Shown here piece after piece: positions 54,401 through 63,895 of a DNA stretch of 64,000 nt (positions within the stretch are counted from its first letter, which is position 1; the number at the start of each line of letters is the position of its first letter). The notes beneath the pieces were generated by a model that did not search any database, had not been told where the DNA came from, and saw nothing but the letters and a program-made list of their open reading frames with translations. The position numbers and the translations under genes are program-made. Source of the DNA: Synaphobranchus kaupii (taxonomy: Eukaryota > Chordata > Actinopteri > Anguilliformes > Synaphobranchidae); NCBI GenBank assembly GCA_029718625.1, contig JAINUF010000028.1, positions 449,492 through 513,491 on the forward strand. Direction: 5' to 3'.

Positions 54401-57259
54401 TCGTAAGCAGGTTATAAGACGTCCCACCAGTGTTGCCATGTCCGCGGTTTTACAGCTAAATTGGGGTACTTTCAAAGTGCAGTCACAGGTAAAAATTATA
54501 AGCAAAGCACGCACTTATTTTAAAAAGTAAAAACATGATGATAAAATACGTTGGTTTTGGTTAAAAATAGCCTATAAATTGGACTAGTTTTGAGTCGCCA
54601 TTTGGCTGGAAAGTCTTACAAAATCCGGAAATCTGGCAACCCCGCGCCCCACTCTTGCGCTGCCATCTCATGTGTTGTTTTTGTTGTATTTGAAGGAAAA
54701 CGTCAGCGAAGCTGCGCCTCATTTTTTTAAAACGAAGCTTCACGTCATATTCATGTGACCAAAATGTTTGTGTACTTCGTGAAAAGTGTGCTCCCGAATG
54801 TACTCTAAACCCCGGAAGTAAGTGTGTCATCCGGGTGTTTGAAGTATACTGCAATTTGAAAAAAATGTACGTACTCTACAACTTTCTCGCCCTATCTGCT
54901 CACCAAGGCTACTCAACAGTGTGGAAGAGTGCTGATTCACATACTCGCCAAGGCTACTCAACAGTGTGGAAGAGTGCTGATTCAGACACGGCCTAGGGTT
55001 TATCTTTAGTCTTAATATATTAAGTTCTTCAATGTCACAGATTTACTCATGAAAAAAGAGGTTAAAGCTCAGGATTCTTTTATAAAAGCTCCAGTGAAAA
55101 CCATATGCATAGTCACATACCTATGGAGACTCCAAGTGTTTTGGGAACGCTGAAAATAAGTGCTCCGTTCCATTGGAGTGTACAGCTATATGTTCCCTCA
55201 CTCTGTAGGTCAGTACTGTGGATGGTGATGTGGGCAGTTTGGTTAATGATCAGCGTTGTGTTAGCAGTGGGTTCTCTGTCCCTTTCCCAGTCCAGTGTAG
55301 CTGAATCTGGAAGGCGGGATACCTCGCAGCTCATGGTCACATCAGAACCTTCCTTGACTCTGGACGAGCGAAGTGGTTGCACTGTAGGAGCAAAGAGTAA
55401 TTGATTTAGAGAAGCTTGTAGATCTTTATGTCAAATCACTGTGTCGACTACATTGCAGAACCAGTCCTTAAATTTAAAGATATAAAGTATAAAGTATAGG
55501 AGTGTGATTTAATCATATTGTTAGCTGCTGATATTGAAGAACGTTTCTGCGGTTATTTCATGACATTATTTTAGTTACCTGGATAACTTGCTTATCTTGC
55601 TTTGTGTAAAACCCCCCTGATCTATATCACCTCAGATTTAATAATGCACTGTATCAAACATGAGAAACATAAGCCACTGCTGAGTATTACTCTCAATTAC
55701 CTTTTCTTAGTACAATTATTTATTCTTCAACTTTGCATAAGTGCAATCTAATTTCAGATTCAAAATCAGTTTTCCGGGAAAGTAAAATACAAGATCTATC
55801 TCAGCTTTGATTCATGATCCTTTGTTTATATTTAAAGTATAAAGATATGTTCTTTTATATACTGTCATTATTTTCAAACTACATAAAAGAGTAAATTTAC
55901 CTTTTACAGCGAACACTTCAAACTGGGCCAAGTTTACTTTCTCTGGTTTAGTTTGAATAAAAGTAAAAACTCCTGCATTTTTTAAATCTGGCCGCAGAGA
56001 AAGTTCATACTTCCTTTCTTTTGAAATAGACGTCTTCCTCAAATTAAAGACATATTTTCCATTGGACTGTATGGTTATTATCCGAGTGTTTATGTAGCTT
56101 CCATCATGTGATGTCCACTCCCAGATGAATTCTGTCCCATTGGTGTCAGCAGGGGCTTGTAGAGAGATGCTCTTGCTCTGCCCAGAAAGGATGTATTTGT
56201 ACTGCACCAACACTGCAGAAAAAAAAAATGTACTAAATGCAACGATCCAATTGAACAAAAGGCATGATGTTATTGAATTTGAATTGGAAAAGATCAGTTA
56301 GTTCATTAAATGTAAACCCAGATGATTAAACCCAAGTCAGTCTGGAGACTTGTACAGATCTATAAACAGATGAAAATGTAATCCCCACAGCTCTAATGAA
56401 TATCTAAGCTATTTTATTCTGGGATGTACAAGTGTTGCTTGTACCAGCTGTAGTCATGCTTTTATACCCAAGATCTGCATGATTAGTTTCTGTACTCAAT
56501 GTGGGTTTGCAGTAGCCTAAGTTTTTTCTTTTGGATGAAACTTCCTGTAGGGGAATGCTGGCAAACATGAATAGCTTGAGATTAGAACTGTTTGCAGTAC
56601 TCTTCATCAGAAATGAACAGTATTAGCTTCTGTTAATATTTTTGTATTATGAATTTAGCCATTCAAACACATACACCATTGTGGGTAGTGTATAGTCTAA
56701 TGGTAAATCCTTCTTGACTATAAAGTTACTGTACAAAACAACTTTGTGAATTTACATATATCACTGCATGTACAGCCGACTGATTGCTTTAATAACAATT
56801 TTAATCATTTCATTCATAATTTAATAATAGAATTTAATATTTAAAACGTCTCAGTAACTGCCTGGCATTGGCATATAAAACCATGTCATTGTTAAATGCA
56901 ATATGAAAATATGAAACTTTTGCCTCTTGATAATTCATTATAATAGTAGCAATCTATGTCACACTCCTTAATTAATAATGTTTATTTTTTAATGTAAATG
57001 GGTTACATTTTAATACTTTAGATATTTTGGGTTTCTTTCCCATGTGTTACCACATATTTTAGTCTTCAGTAGTTAAATAAAGTAATAATTTCTCCATGAC
57101 AATATTGTTCTGCCATCAATCATTAGCTTAAATGTTTTGTAAGATTTATATAAATATATAAATGTATGATTAAGGCAGAAAGAGGGACTCACCCTCAGAT
57201 GAAAGTCTGGCACAGAATCCTGATATCCACACCAGGGTCCACCACAGTACCATCCCCAT
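44611..57259 (-). CDS. R3: four-Ig-domain inhibitory-type leukocyte receptor
   Basis: Nine exons on the minus strand, all joined in phase 1 with GT-AG borders: 57,259-57,193, 56,212-55,901, 55,381-55,121, 52,500-52,171, 51,617-51,306, 50,281-50,174, 48,975-48,910, 46,415-46,350 and 44,691-44,611 (1,603 nt, about 534 codons before any last exon). Layout: signal peptide (1-22), Ig1 (23-126, no Cys), Ig2 (127-213), Ig3 (214-323), Ig4 (324-427), transmembrane segment (about 430-455), cytoplasmic tail with TVHSNV (His475), AVYSNI (Tyr497) and LQYLAL (Tyr524). A V-C-V-C layout with ITSM/ITIM-like motifs recalls Ly9 of the SLAM family; CD4/LAG3-like receptors also have four domains. Phosphatase or SAP-type signalling is inferred. 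The gene belongs to a tandem array with R1, R2 and R4. No inactivating change was found; the terminal exon is not settled. Confidence 0.8.
45160..45408. mobile_element. hAT-like MITE with GTGTGCGTCCCAATA ends
   Basis: The left GTGTGCGTCCCAATA and the right TATTGGGACACAC are inverted. The interior has a CTCCTCACCTCCTTTCCTCC tandem stretch. It is duplicated at about 63,650-63,895. Confidence 0.55.
45640..46010. other. R3 intron 8 with a MITE-like stretch
   Basis: TGTTCGAATCAGCGCACTTG resembles the ends of the MITE at 53,437. The rest is AT-rich and shows no coding potential. Confidence 0.35.
46350..46415 (-). CDS. R3 exon 8: cytoplasmic tyrosine exon
   Basis: It encodes GNGDSGASAAVYSNISELQN and HQ, with donor CAAG|GTAACG. 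The tyrosine context AVYSNI is close to an ITSM (TxYxxV/I) with Ala in place of Thr. It is 66 nt long, the same length as exon 7, and the two are related (xVxSNx...Q), so they probably arose by exon duplication. Confidence 0.65.
47290..48112. repeat. 58-bp minisatellite, about 14 copies, in R3 intron 7
   Basis: The unit starts CTCTGTTACTCCCCTGCAGG and continues TTTTAACTGCACCAACGGTA to TAGGAGCG, with a few variant positions (T/C before ACTCC, GC/TA in TGCACC). Not coding. Confidence 0.93.
48462..48491. repeat. (AAT)n microsatellite
   Basis: About nine AAT repeats, at the end of a stretch that looks like an old retroelement 3' end. Confidence 0.85.
48678..48880. repeat. L2/SINE tail expanded into a 26-35 bp tandem repeat
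   Basis: TCGCTCTGGATAAGTGCGTC is the conserved 3' tail, followed by six or more copies of AAATGCCCATAATG plus TAATG repeats. It ends about 30 bp before R3 exon 7's donor. ORFs reading LHYITLWAF here are repeat artefacts. Confidence 0.85.
48910..48975 (-). CDS. R3 exon 7: ITSM-like exon with Tyr replaced by His
   Basis: It encodes AAQGIGAADTVHSNVADVQE and DQ, with donor CAAG|GTACTG. TVHSNV matches the ITSM pattern TxYxxV except for His at the tyrosine position, so it should not be phosphorylated. The acceptor is a tandem ...TTAGCAG, which could give isoforms differing by one residue. A GA/TC microsatellite (48,983-48,995) forms the pyrimidine tract. Confidence 0.65.
49225..49415. repeat. 46-bp tandem repeat, about four copies
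   Basis: The unit contains GATTATGTCAATAACCAATA then TTGACTGGTCATATAGGCTG. It lies in R3 intron 6. The ORFs across it are not supported. Confidence 0.85.
50174..50281 (-). CDS. R3 exon 6: transmembrane segment
   Basis: It encodes GNGMLLVITLTCSAAVLVGL and LSLLGCLLVRRLKTPT, with donor ACAG|GTAAGA. The hydrophobic stretch of about 24 residues contains no charged residue, unlike R2, and is closed by the stop-transfer RRLK. It is 108 nt long, phase 1 on both sides. Confidence 0.8.
50355..50710. repeat. 29-bp tandem repeat, about 12 copies
   Basis: The unit TTATTTAGCTACATTAAAAG plus TTACATTCC (variants TTGCATTCC, GACAC, TATAT). It lies just upstream of the transmembrane exon in R3 intron 5. Confidence 0.92.
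50711..51305. other. R3 intron 5, part shared with R2
   Basis: From about 51,095 to the exon border the intron aligns with 31,430-31,647 of R2 (CTATCACAAAGAGCAACACC). Left of 51,095 the two genes differ completely. This marks the switch between the shared ectodomain and the different transmembrane ends. Confidence 0.7.
51306..51617 (-). CDS. R3 exon 5: Ig domain 4 (C-type)
   Basis: After acceptor CTCTCTCAG it encodes VSTVPPGGQSRNQSVVLNCE, then SVTLAWLWM, LGLSEDQLHWACVVFTES and TEPQEKTK. The domain has the two canonical Cys (LNC and WAC) and the core Trp, with several N-glycosylation sites (NQS, NLT). It is 312 nt long, phase 1 on both sides. The pyrimidine tract is a TC microsatellite (51,621-51,662). 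Confidence 0.82.
51621..51662. repeat. (GA)n microsatellite at the exon 5 splice acceptor
   Basis: A GA-rich run on the plus strand serves as the TC-rich pyrimidine tract of the R3 exon 5 acceptor on the minus strand. Confidence 0.85.
52171..52500 (-). CDS. R3 exon 4: Ig domain 3 (V-type)
   Basis: After acceptor TTGTTCTTCAG it encodes GTYGTRHTLYRGSFNSSEVV, LICHSLNSYSKASWF, NHFPLRISPVKFGDCGLWIC and SITLVTIQ. Canonical Cys are present (LIC and WIC), with an extra Cys two residues before GLWIC's Leu-Trp. FGDCGLWIC stands where DxGxYxC is usual. It is 330 nt long, phase 1 on both sides. Confidence 0.8.
52501..53436. other. R3 intron 3, left part
   Basis: No gene is visible. The sequence is AT-rich with short TATA-type microsatellites near 52,830-52,860. 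Confidence 0.5.
53437..54997. mobile_element. hAT-like element with GGGCTGTGTCCGAATCAG ends, with nested insertion
   Basis: The left end GGGCTGTGTCCGAATCAG is mirrored at the right end (CTGATTCAGACACGGCC). An internal stretch (GTCGTAAGC to AAAGTGCAGTC) occurs at 53,580-53,665 and again at 54,410-54,483, flanking the nested element. Near the right end a 49-bp piece (AAGGCTACTCAACAGTGTGG) is doubled. Its first 54 bp are the minisatellite unit of arrays 1 and 2. No transposase. Confidence 0.65.
53712..54392. mobile_element. Nested hAT-like MITE with TCGTTCGCGAACG end
   Basis: The left TAGTGTTGTGTCGTTCGCGA and the right TTGCCCATCACTA bound a block rich in inverted GAACGAATC/GATTCGTTC motifs. A relative lies at 61,969-62,731. 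Small ORFs inside are not supported. Confidence 0.6.
55121..55381 (-). CDS. R3 exon 3: Ig domain 2 (C-type)
   Basis: After acceptor TTGCTCCTACAG it encodes VQPLRSSRVKEGSDVTMSCE, SATLDWERDREPT, TLIINQTAHITI and LQSEGTYSCTLQW. Canonical Cys (MSC, YSC), core Trp and EGTYSC are present. N-glycosylation sites at NTT and NQT. It is 261 nt long, phase 1 on both sides. Confidence 0.82.
55382..55900. other. R3 intron 2
   Basis: A short intron with nothing else recognisable. Confidence 0.6.
55901..56212 (-). CDS. R3 exon 2: Ig-like domain 1 without cysteines
   Basis: After acceptor TTTTTCTGCAG it encodes VLVQYKYILSGQSKSISLQA, GTEFIWEWTSHDGSY, RIITIQSNGKYVFNLRK and LAQFEVFAVK. It has V-like strand spacing with a core Trp, but no Cys at all, so no intradomain disulfide. 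Membrane-distal V domains of the CD2/SLAM family also lack it, which favours that relation. It is 312 nt long, phase 1 on both sides. R1 keeps only the first 22 nt of this exon. Confidence 0.78.
56213..57192. other. R3 intron 1
   Basis: It aligns with R1 intron 1 on both sides of the 2.9-kb R1 insertion. No coding content. Confidence 0.65.
57193..57259 (-). CDS. R3 exon 1: signal peptide
   Basis: The ATG at 57,259-57,257 opens MGMVLWWTLVWISGFCARL and SSE, with donor GAGG|GTGAGT. A second Met follows at codon 3; the first is taken because both copies keep it. It ends in phase 1. Confidence 0.82.
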
Positions 57260-57747
57260 GGCTTATGCCCTGCTCAGCACTTGATACTGACATCGAGCCT
57301 TTTTACAAGTTATACTTCACAGGAAATGGCTGAACAAAGGGGAACTACAAACTATTCTGTCCAAGCTGTGTTCTGCAATAGTTTGCACAAGCTAACTATG
57401 GCTCTGTTCTTGGCTGTGCTCAGTACTGTGATATTTGTGTCTCTTGAAGCACAAACAACTTGCATTTAACATGTTTACTTCGGGTTATAGAACAACATAT
57501 TCGACAGACCACTGAAGCCTCAGTCAAAACTTAAGATGAACACAATGATGTTCCATCATCTGACATACTACTTGATAAACTGGGTACAAGCAAGCAAGAC
57601 CACATTGAAATCCATTGCTTCTGTGTACAAACAAGCCCTTACGGTCCTGGACAGAAAGCCAAATAGCCATCACCACTGCTATGTCCTACGAACGCACAAC
57701 TTGCTGAGCTGGGAAAACACCGTAAAACAGTGCAGATGTTTGTCTTC

Positions 57748-57778
57748 TTTATAAAACTCTAAATGGCCCCGCCCCCTC
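57748..57778 (-). promoter_or_regulatory. R3 upstream block: GC box and TATA-like box
   Basis: On the minus strand a GC box (57,778-57,765) is followed by a TATA-like TTTATAAA (57,755-57,748), about 490 bp upstream of the ATG. It is conserved with R1 and R2 copies. Transcription start and any 5' UTR intron are not known. Confidence 0.45.
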
Positions 57779-57925
57779 AGCACCTTAGTTAAGCAGAAAT
57801 CTACAAACAGCTCAAGCAGGTCTGCAGTAAGGCTGCATAGTTACAGGAAGGAATAGTGTTTTTAGTAACTGCATTCTGAGTTTCAACCACAGACGCCTGG
57901 ACCACACTGCCGCCATGCATACATA

Positions 57926-58300
57926 CGAGCTTGCATATCGCTTCGCTCCTTTGCCCAGTCAATTACGTCATGGCTAAAGGACAACCAACGATGCACGCAG
58001 CGTTTACACCAATACCCTGCATACTTTAGTGTTTCCTGTTTATTTTGCTGTTTTGTTTATTTCTTTGATCATGATTAGTCTTGTATGTTGACCGCTACAT
58101 ACAACACGTTACCGTGTGCTATATTTTGCTTTGTTTGCATTCCACATGCTATACTCTTGTGTCTGATTTTTTGCGTGTGCCCGTCTTATTCATTTTAAAT
58201 AGATTTGTACTGCGCTTTTTTCCCCCAGAGAACTATCACAACGACATAAAATAAAACTTCAGATACTTCAATTATAAAAATGGTTTTATGTAAGGGGGGA
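57926..58300. other. R3 far-upstream region
   Basis: 57,940-58,090 aligns with 29,505-29,650 and 41,045-41,195. Between 58,090 and 59,425 the array unit is interrupted by an LTR and a MITE. 58,195-58,300 may be the end of a retroelement internal region, as it closes with a purine tract before the LTR. Confidence 0.45.
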
Positions 58301-59001
58301 GTGTAAGGTTCAGAGAACCACGTGCCACAACCAAGGGATCTAAAAGTGTATATCGTGAGAAATACACCACAAAGCGGACAGCTCCGCAGTAGAAGGGGAT
58401 ATAAAAAAAAATGGGAATCAAAACCTCCTGGCGTAAGCCAACACAAAAACAACCCCAAAAGAGGGCAAACTCTGCAATCGCGAGTAATCAAGCAACAAAA
58501 GAACCTCACGTTCTCACACAAGAAGCGTATAACTGGAGGTCAGAGAAAAACAAAAGAAAGCCTGTGTAGAACGGACAAAATAAACGAAATAGAAATAGAA
58601 CCTGTTACCTGCAGCTCTAGGTGCGAAAGAGCTGAACAAAAGGTAACAGGTAGAGGAGTATAAAAGGAGAACGAGAGAAAAGGAAACGACTAAATAAATC
58701 TTTACCCTAACGCTAACCGGACTACCTACGTTTCTTATTTGTAACAACCAGAAACGTAGAGACCGCAATCCTATACCTTACCGACTTCGATGTCAAATAG
58801 CAAAGACAATATCGAAGCGTTGGAAAAGCGGAAGTCCTGGGCTATTTATAACCGGCAGGAAATCCAAAACAGGTGAAAGGGATAATTGCCGGGCAAGAGT
58901 AAAACACCAAAACGGAGGCGGAAAAAATCCTATAGATTTCCCCGACGTCGCCAAAAGAAAGAACGACCGCAGAAACAACTGGAGGCTGCCAGAAACCATG
59001 A
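58301..59001 (+). mobile_element. LTR-like element
   Basis: Starts TGTAAGGTTCAGAGAACC directly after a purine tract (AAGGGGGGAG) and ends CAGAAACCATGACA, as expected of a 3' LTR with TG...CA ends. Related halves occur in lyg intron 1. No coding region is attached. Confidence 0.5.
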
Positions 59002-59061
59002 CAGTTTTAGTCAATTTAAATTGGATTATGAACATTATTGAGATGCATAGATGGTCTAGAG

Positions 59062-59350
59062 CAGGGGTGGGCAATTCCAGTCCTGGAGGGCCGGTGTGTA
59101 TGCAGGTTTTTGTTCCCACCAATTACCACAGCTAAATTAGCTATTTGGCTGTTTACACCAATACTAGTAGATTCGATCACTTTAAAATGTTTCATATAGG
59201 GACACAAGAAGTCTTTGGCTGTCATTCCTGCGCTTATAGGAATTGTAGCTAAAATGTCAGATGGCGTAAATATTAGGGCTAATTAGGTAATTAAGGCCAG
59301 AAGTTGGCATGAAAACCAGAAACAGATACGGCCCTCGTTGCCCACCTCTG
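59062..59350. mobile_element. Complete hAT MITE with 8-bp target duplication
   Basis: The left end CAGGGGTGGGCAAT and the right end GTTGCCCACCTCTG form inverted repeats. The element is flanked by a perfect 8-bp direct repeat GTCTAGAG (59,054-59,061 and 59,351-59,358), the hAT signature. It is 289 bp long with no coding capacity. Confidence 0.93.
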
Positions 59351-61968
59351 GTCTAGAGAGTGGTGGTAATGCTTACAGTTCACTTCAGTACAGATACAGT
59401 ACCTCCTATAGTGTCTCATTGATTTTGGGCAGCAGTGTCCCATCACGCATCACTATTGAGTTCAAATGTATTTGTATTAAGTCTGTTTCCTAAGTTCAGC
59501 AGTAATCTTAGTCCATTGGAAGTTGTTGGGGCTCCTCGAGCATGTTATTTTTCAGTCACACTGTTAGTGTCAGTCAGCAGAGAACTCAGGATCCCTATCA
59601 AACGTTATTTTTACATCCCTCCTCGCATCTCAAATAGAAGGGGGTATATTACTGTGTTTAGTTGCTGAGGAATTCTGAACTGAGGAATGTCCTTGTGAAG
59701 TTTTCACCCAAGCAGGATGGTTTGCTTTGATATGTCTTTAATGTTGGGATATTGCCATTTGCAGTGCACTTCTCACAGAAAAGTGTAACTGACTGAAATG
59801 GACATGATGGAATTATCAGGGCAAAGGGGCGGCGCTAATTGTCCTTGTCATGTAAAGGAACAGAAAAACAAATAGAAAATCATGAAAACCTGTTTTATTT
59901 GGACAGTGCTTTTTGTAGAGGTTATGCCCAGCTATTTCCTAGTAAGAGAAAATAAACTCACAAAAGCATCAAGAATAAAGAGTTAAAAACAAGCAGGTAT
60001 TATAAATATACCAAACATTAAACAGTCAGAGAAAGAACACAAAAATACATGACTTTAAAGCCTGAATCTGAAATAAAACGATGTGTCTTTAATGCCATTT
60101 TTCAGGAGCTGCAGGTGTAATAATATACAGCCATTTAGATTTAGGTAAATAGCAGTATAATCCGAGAATCACATTGAGAAGGAAGACCGACACAGGTTGT
60201 TTTAGGTCGCTCATAAATACTTTAGATTAGTATCAACACACATCAAACCACAGATTACACACTTCCTGCTGTTCAGTCTGAAGCCCTTTTGCTCAGGAAG
60301 TGGGCAGGCCGAGATTGTTACATCTGTTATACATTTGACAAGCACTGATAATGGTTCTTTACAATGGAAATATCTTGCTAAATCTACATGTTTACCTACC
60401 TATTAATTACCTGAAAGCTTCCTTTAGCAAGACATATTGCAACAGTGGCATATTTGCATATTAACACGAACAATTATGAACTTAATTTTCTTCTTCCATC
60501 TCTAATGGAATTGCACTGCAGAGGCATGTAATGTGGACTTTTAGTTTGGTTTATCCATTCGATTGCAGCATCTGAGTCTACGTTGTGCAGATGCTCGCAT
60601 AGACCACTGCAGAGTTTTCTTCTTGTTCCTGCAGAAATATGACATATTCAAATTGATGAATTTAGACCATGGAAAAATAGCCGTTGAAGAAGGCCATGAA
60701 AAAGTAAAGATAAATTATTTACCAATATTTGTGAATTAAAACGAATTTGAGCGTTACTGTATTATTTTTAAACAAAGAAAGGTGGACCATCCCTATACGA
60801 AGTTTAATCATTTTTTATTGGTTGTATGAATATGATATGCAACGCCGATATGTAAATTGACAGAAGAAAATCTTTTTGTATTATCCAGAGCACCTCAGGG
60901 AATATACTTACTGAGCGAGACTGGGTGTTAAACTGCCTCCGTTGTTGTGTGTGTCGGTCTGTAACACCAAACAATGATGAACGATCAAAAAGTAATTAAA
61001 TAAAGAATGAGTAGTTTCTACTAACTGGATTTCTCCAGTACCAGTAGCAATACCTTCTACTACCACTCACATACGTATAATTATAGTAAGTAATTATTAC
61101 GTGCACAATCATAGTCCTTATACTAAAAACAACATGATGAATGATGTGTTTGTTGCCTGTTACATTGTTAGTCGTGCATCTTTAAAAACAGCAGTGCATT
61201 CATGGACCTTAGTTGTGGACGGACATTTATTTTTATTTGTATAACACGGGGTTGTCTATATCCAATCCCCTTCCCAATTTGGAATGTCCAATTGTGTCCC
61301 CAAACCGCATTCATGAACCAACCCCAGTGCACTAGACACAGGTTATCTTTACCTCAGTGTAAACCCACGGCTTTCCTCTGAAACCGGACGGACAATTGAG
61401 CAGCTTGGACATGATATGGTCTCACGGTCAAATAAATCGCGAGATTTCATGAAACTGCACGTGGCGATTAGGTTCCCTTGGTTAGTCGTTTGGTCTTTAT
61501 CCACGGTCAGGTAACGCTTTTTACACTTTTGAAGTTTGTTGTAAAACAAAAGCTTTAAACATATTGGCCAAATTCGACAATGAGGAATAATGAGGTGTCA
61601 AAGATTTAAAACTGTGATTTTTTATATTTTTTAACAGCCTGGGAGTGACTGAGTCTGTATATGGCCGGTACCTTGCTCCATCTGGCCCTCTGGCTTTCGA
61701 TATGAATATCTTCAGACAGAGCCTATAGAAATCCCATAGAAAAGCCCATAGATCTAACTCCATAGAAAAAAAGCGAACGCTGTAACTTCGAGCCGTTTTG
61801 TGGCCGAACTGAATCGAGTTGAGTAATTCTGAAAGTTCTTCCCTATTCTGGCACTTGTCCTCTCCACTAATCTCAGCCGGCTAGGGCTAGGCTCAGCTCG
61901 GTTATGAACGGTTCGCCCGTAATCCATACTTTTAGCGAGCTATGGCTATAACCGACAATGTCAATTAG

Positions 61969-62731
61969 TGGTGTGTCGTTCGCGAACGAGTTGGCTCTTT
62001 TAGGTGAACGTTGGGAGCCGACTCGCATATCTGAAGAGCCGATTTGTTTTGTAAATGAACACAAGACAAGTGCTTGTGGTCTTGGTGGAACTTTTATTCG
62101 TTTTTTATCTTAAAGTTACATCTGTAATCAAAGAGAATCATTTTTTAGGCCAAAAATAAATATAACCACTATAAGAAAATAACATTAATAATAATTTAAA
62201 AATAATTTTAAAAACAATTAAAATAAAGTTAAATTGTTGGTGATTTTAATTGTTCTGATGCTGCAGTTTTGCACATTTATATTTTTATGCATTTATTTAT
62301 TTTTCTTTGTTATGATGCAATATTATGTTCTATTTTATGAGTGTCTCTTTTGTTTTGAAATGTTCAACTACGCACTGTGTTTATTGTACAATTTATTTCA
62401 AGACATAAAAATGCCCTACTTTCAATGCACATGTATAACAGCGTCTTAATGTTTTTACATTTATTTTTAAGTAGTTTTTATAACAAACAAAATGCTAAAT
62501 AATGTTATTTTGGTAATTACAAGGTAGAGTAAGATTCCTTTGAACAATTTAAGTGATAGATGTGCACAAACACCAATCATTTGTCAAAATATCGCTAACT
62601 TTGGCCGATTTTGAAAAACCGGAAATGCTACTGAATGAAGAGCCGTTTGGGAGCCGAAAGTGCCGGCTCTTATTGGTGAGATGAACCAAATGATCCGACT
62701 CACTGAAAAGAGCCGGAATGCCCATCACTAA
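61969..62731. mobile_element. hAT-like element with TCGTTCGCGAACG end, full length
   Basis: Left TAGTGGTGTGTCGTTCGCGA and right CCCATCACTA, about 760 bp, with several GGGAGCCG/CGGCTC inverted motifs. The R3 copy of this region has lost its left part. ORFs at 62,234-62,449 and 62,549-62,737 are unsupported. Confidence 0.55.
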
Positions 62732-63103
62732 CGTCAATACAAACTAGTGACGTCTTCAATACAGCCCGCAGCCAGCGGCGTCAGTGCTGAGCGCATATGT
62801 TGCTTTGTCAGAGCGTCTGTGGCGTCCATGTTCATTTTTCACTAGTTTCATTCATAGACTGTATGAGTATTTCTGACATAATGAACCTTTAATGGGTAAG
62901 ACATCCTTCAGCAGACATGAAGTGGCTAATTTAAGAACAATTAGCATCTGATTAGCCTACTATTCAGCGCTTGTGCTAGGGAATGGAGCGCTGCACCTCT
63001 TTCATAAAGTAACGTTGCACCATGATGCAATCACGGGAGAAATCTCATAACCTGACCAGAGTAATATAACCATTTTATAATTAGGATAAAGCTGCAGTCT
63101 TAC

Positions 63104-63184
63104 CATGACTGGGGGTGCTGAGGGTCAATGCCAAGTATTGGAGCTCTTCACTTTCATTCTCCCCTATTGGGGTACCTGGGTTTC
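63104..63184 (-). CDS. R4 cytoplasmic ITIM exon (partial gene at window edge)
   Basis: Its sequence and splice sites match R3 exon 9 (GNPGTPIGENESEELQYLAL...). It shows that another inhibitory-type receptor gene lies upstream to the right. Its remaining exons are outside the window. Confidence 0.75.
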
Positions 63185-63649
63185 CTATTAGTAAAAAACA
63201 ATGTTTAAAATCCATTATAATGCTGATAATGCACACCATCCTCTATTTAACCTGTAAAGCAGTAAACACAAGAAGCTAATTAACTTCTATTTCATCTGCT
63301 TCTATGTACACAGACACACACACAGTATGTGGGCAATATACACACCATGTATATACTGTACCTTTTATACAGTCTATGGTATATACCCACATAGTTTCCA
63401 CAGCTTGCCTTTTTGGGTGGAAACTGAACTGAGCTTATCTTTTCATTATAAAATACAAAAAATATATGTTTACATTACCTTTACTCAGATCTCTTTACTA
63501 ACATTTGTCTTTTTTCAATACATTTCTTTTCTGTTTCTCAATTGGAATCAACAGATGTGCCCCTCAAGTTAGCACTATGCCCCCTAGCCTCTCCTGCCAG
63601 CCCCAGGTAAAGTCCACTGAATGACGTCGGCAAGGCAGAGGCTTGAACC

Positions 63650-63895
63650 TGTGTGCGTCCCATTATTCTTCACTCCTCACCTCCTTTCCTCCACTCCTCT
63701 CCTCCTTTCCTCCACTCCTCTCCTCTGCTCGTCTCCTACCCGGAAGCATGCAAAACTGCCCGTACGTTTCAAGTACAAGTCATTGCGGTAATATGTAACA
63801 ATTAATATGAAATCAGCAACATTAGATTAGGACGCAAAGGTCCGTTTACAGGGCACGGAGGAGAGGAGGTAGCATTTTTCGAGTATTGGGACACA
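63650..63895. mobile_element. hAT-like MITE, duplicate of 45,160-45,408
   Basis: Same ends and position relative to the ITIM exon as the R3 copy. The CTCCACTCCTCTCCTCCTTT stretch differs in repeat number between the two copies. Confidence 0.5.
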
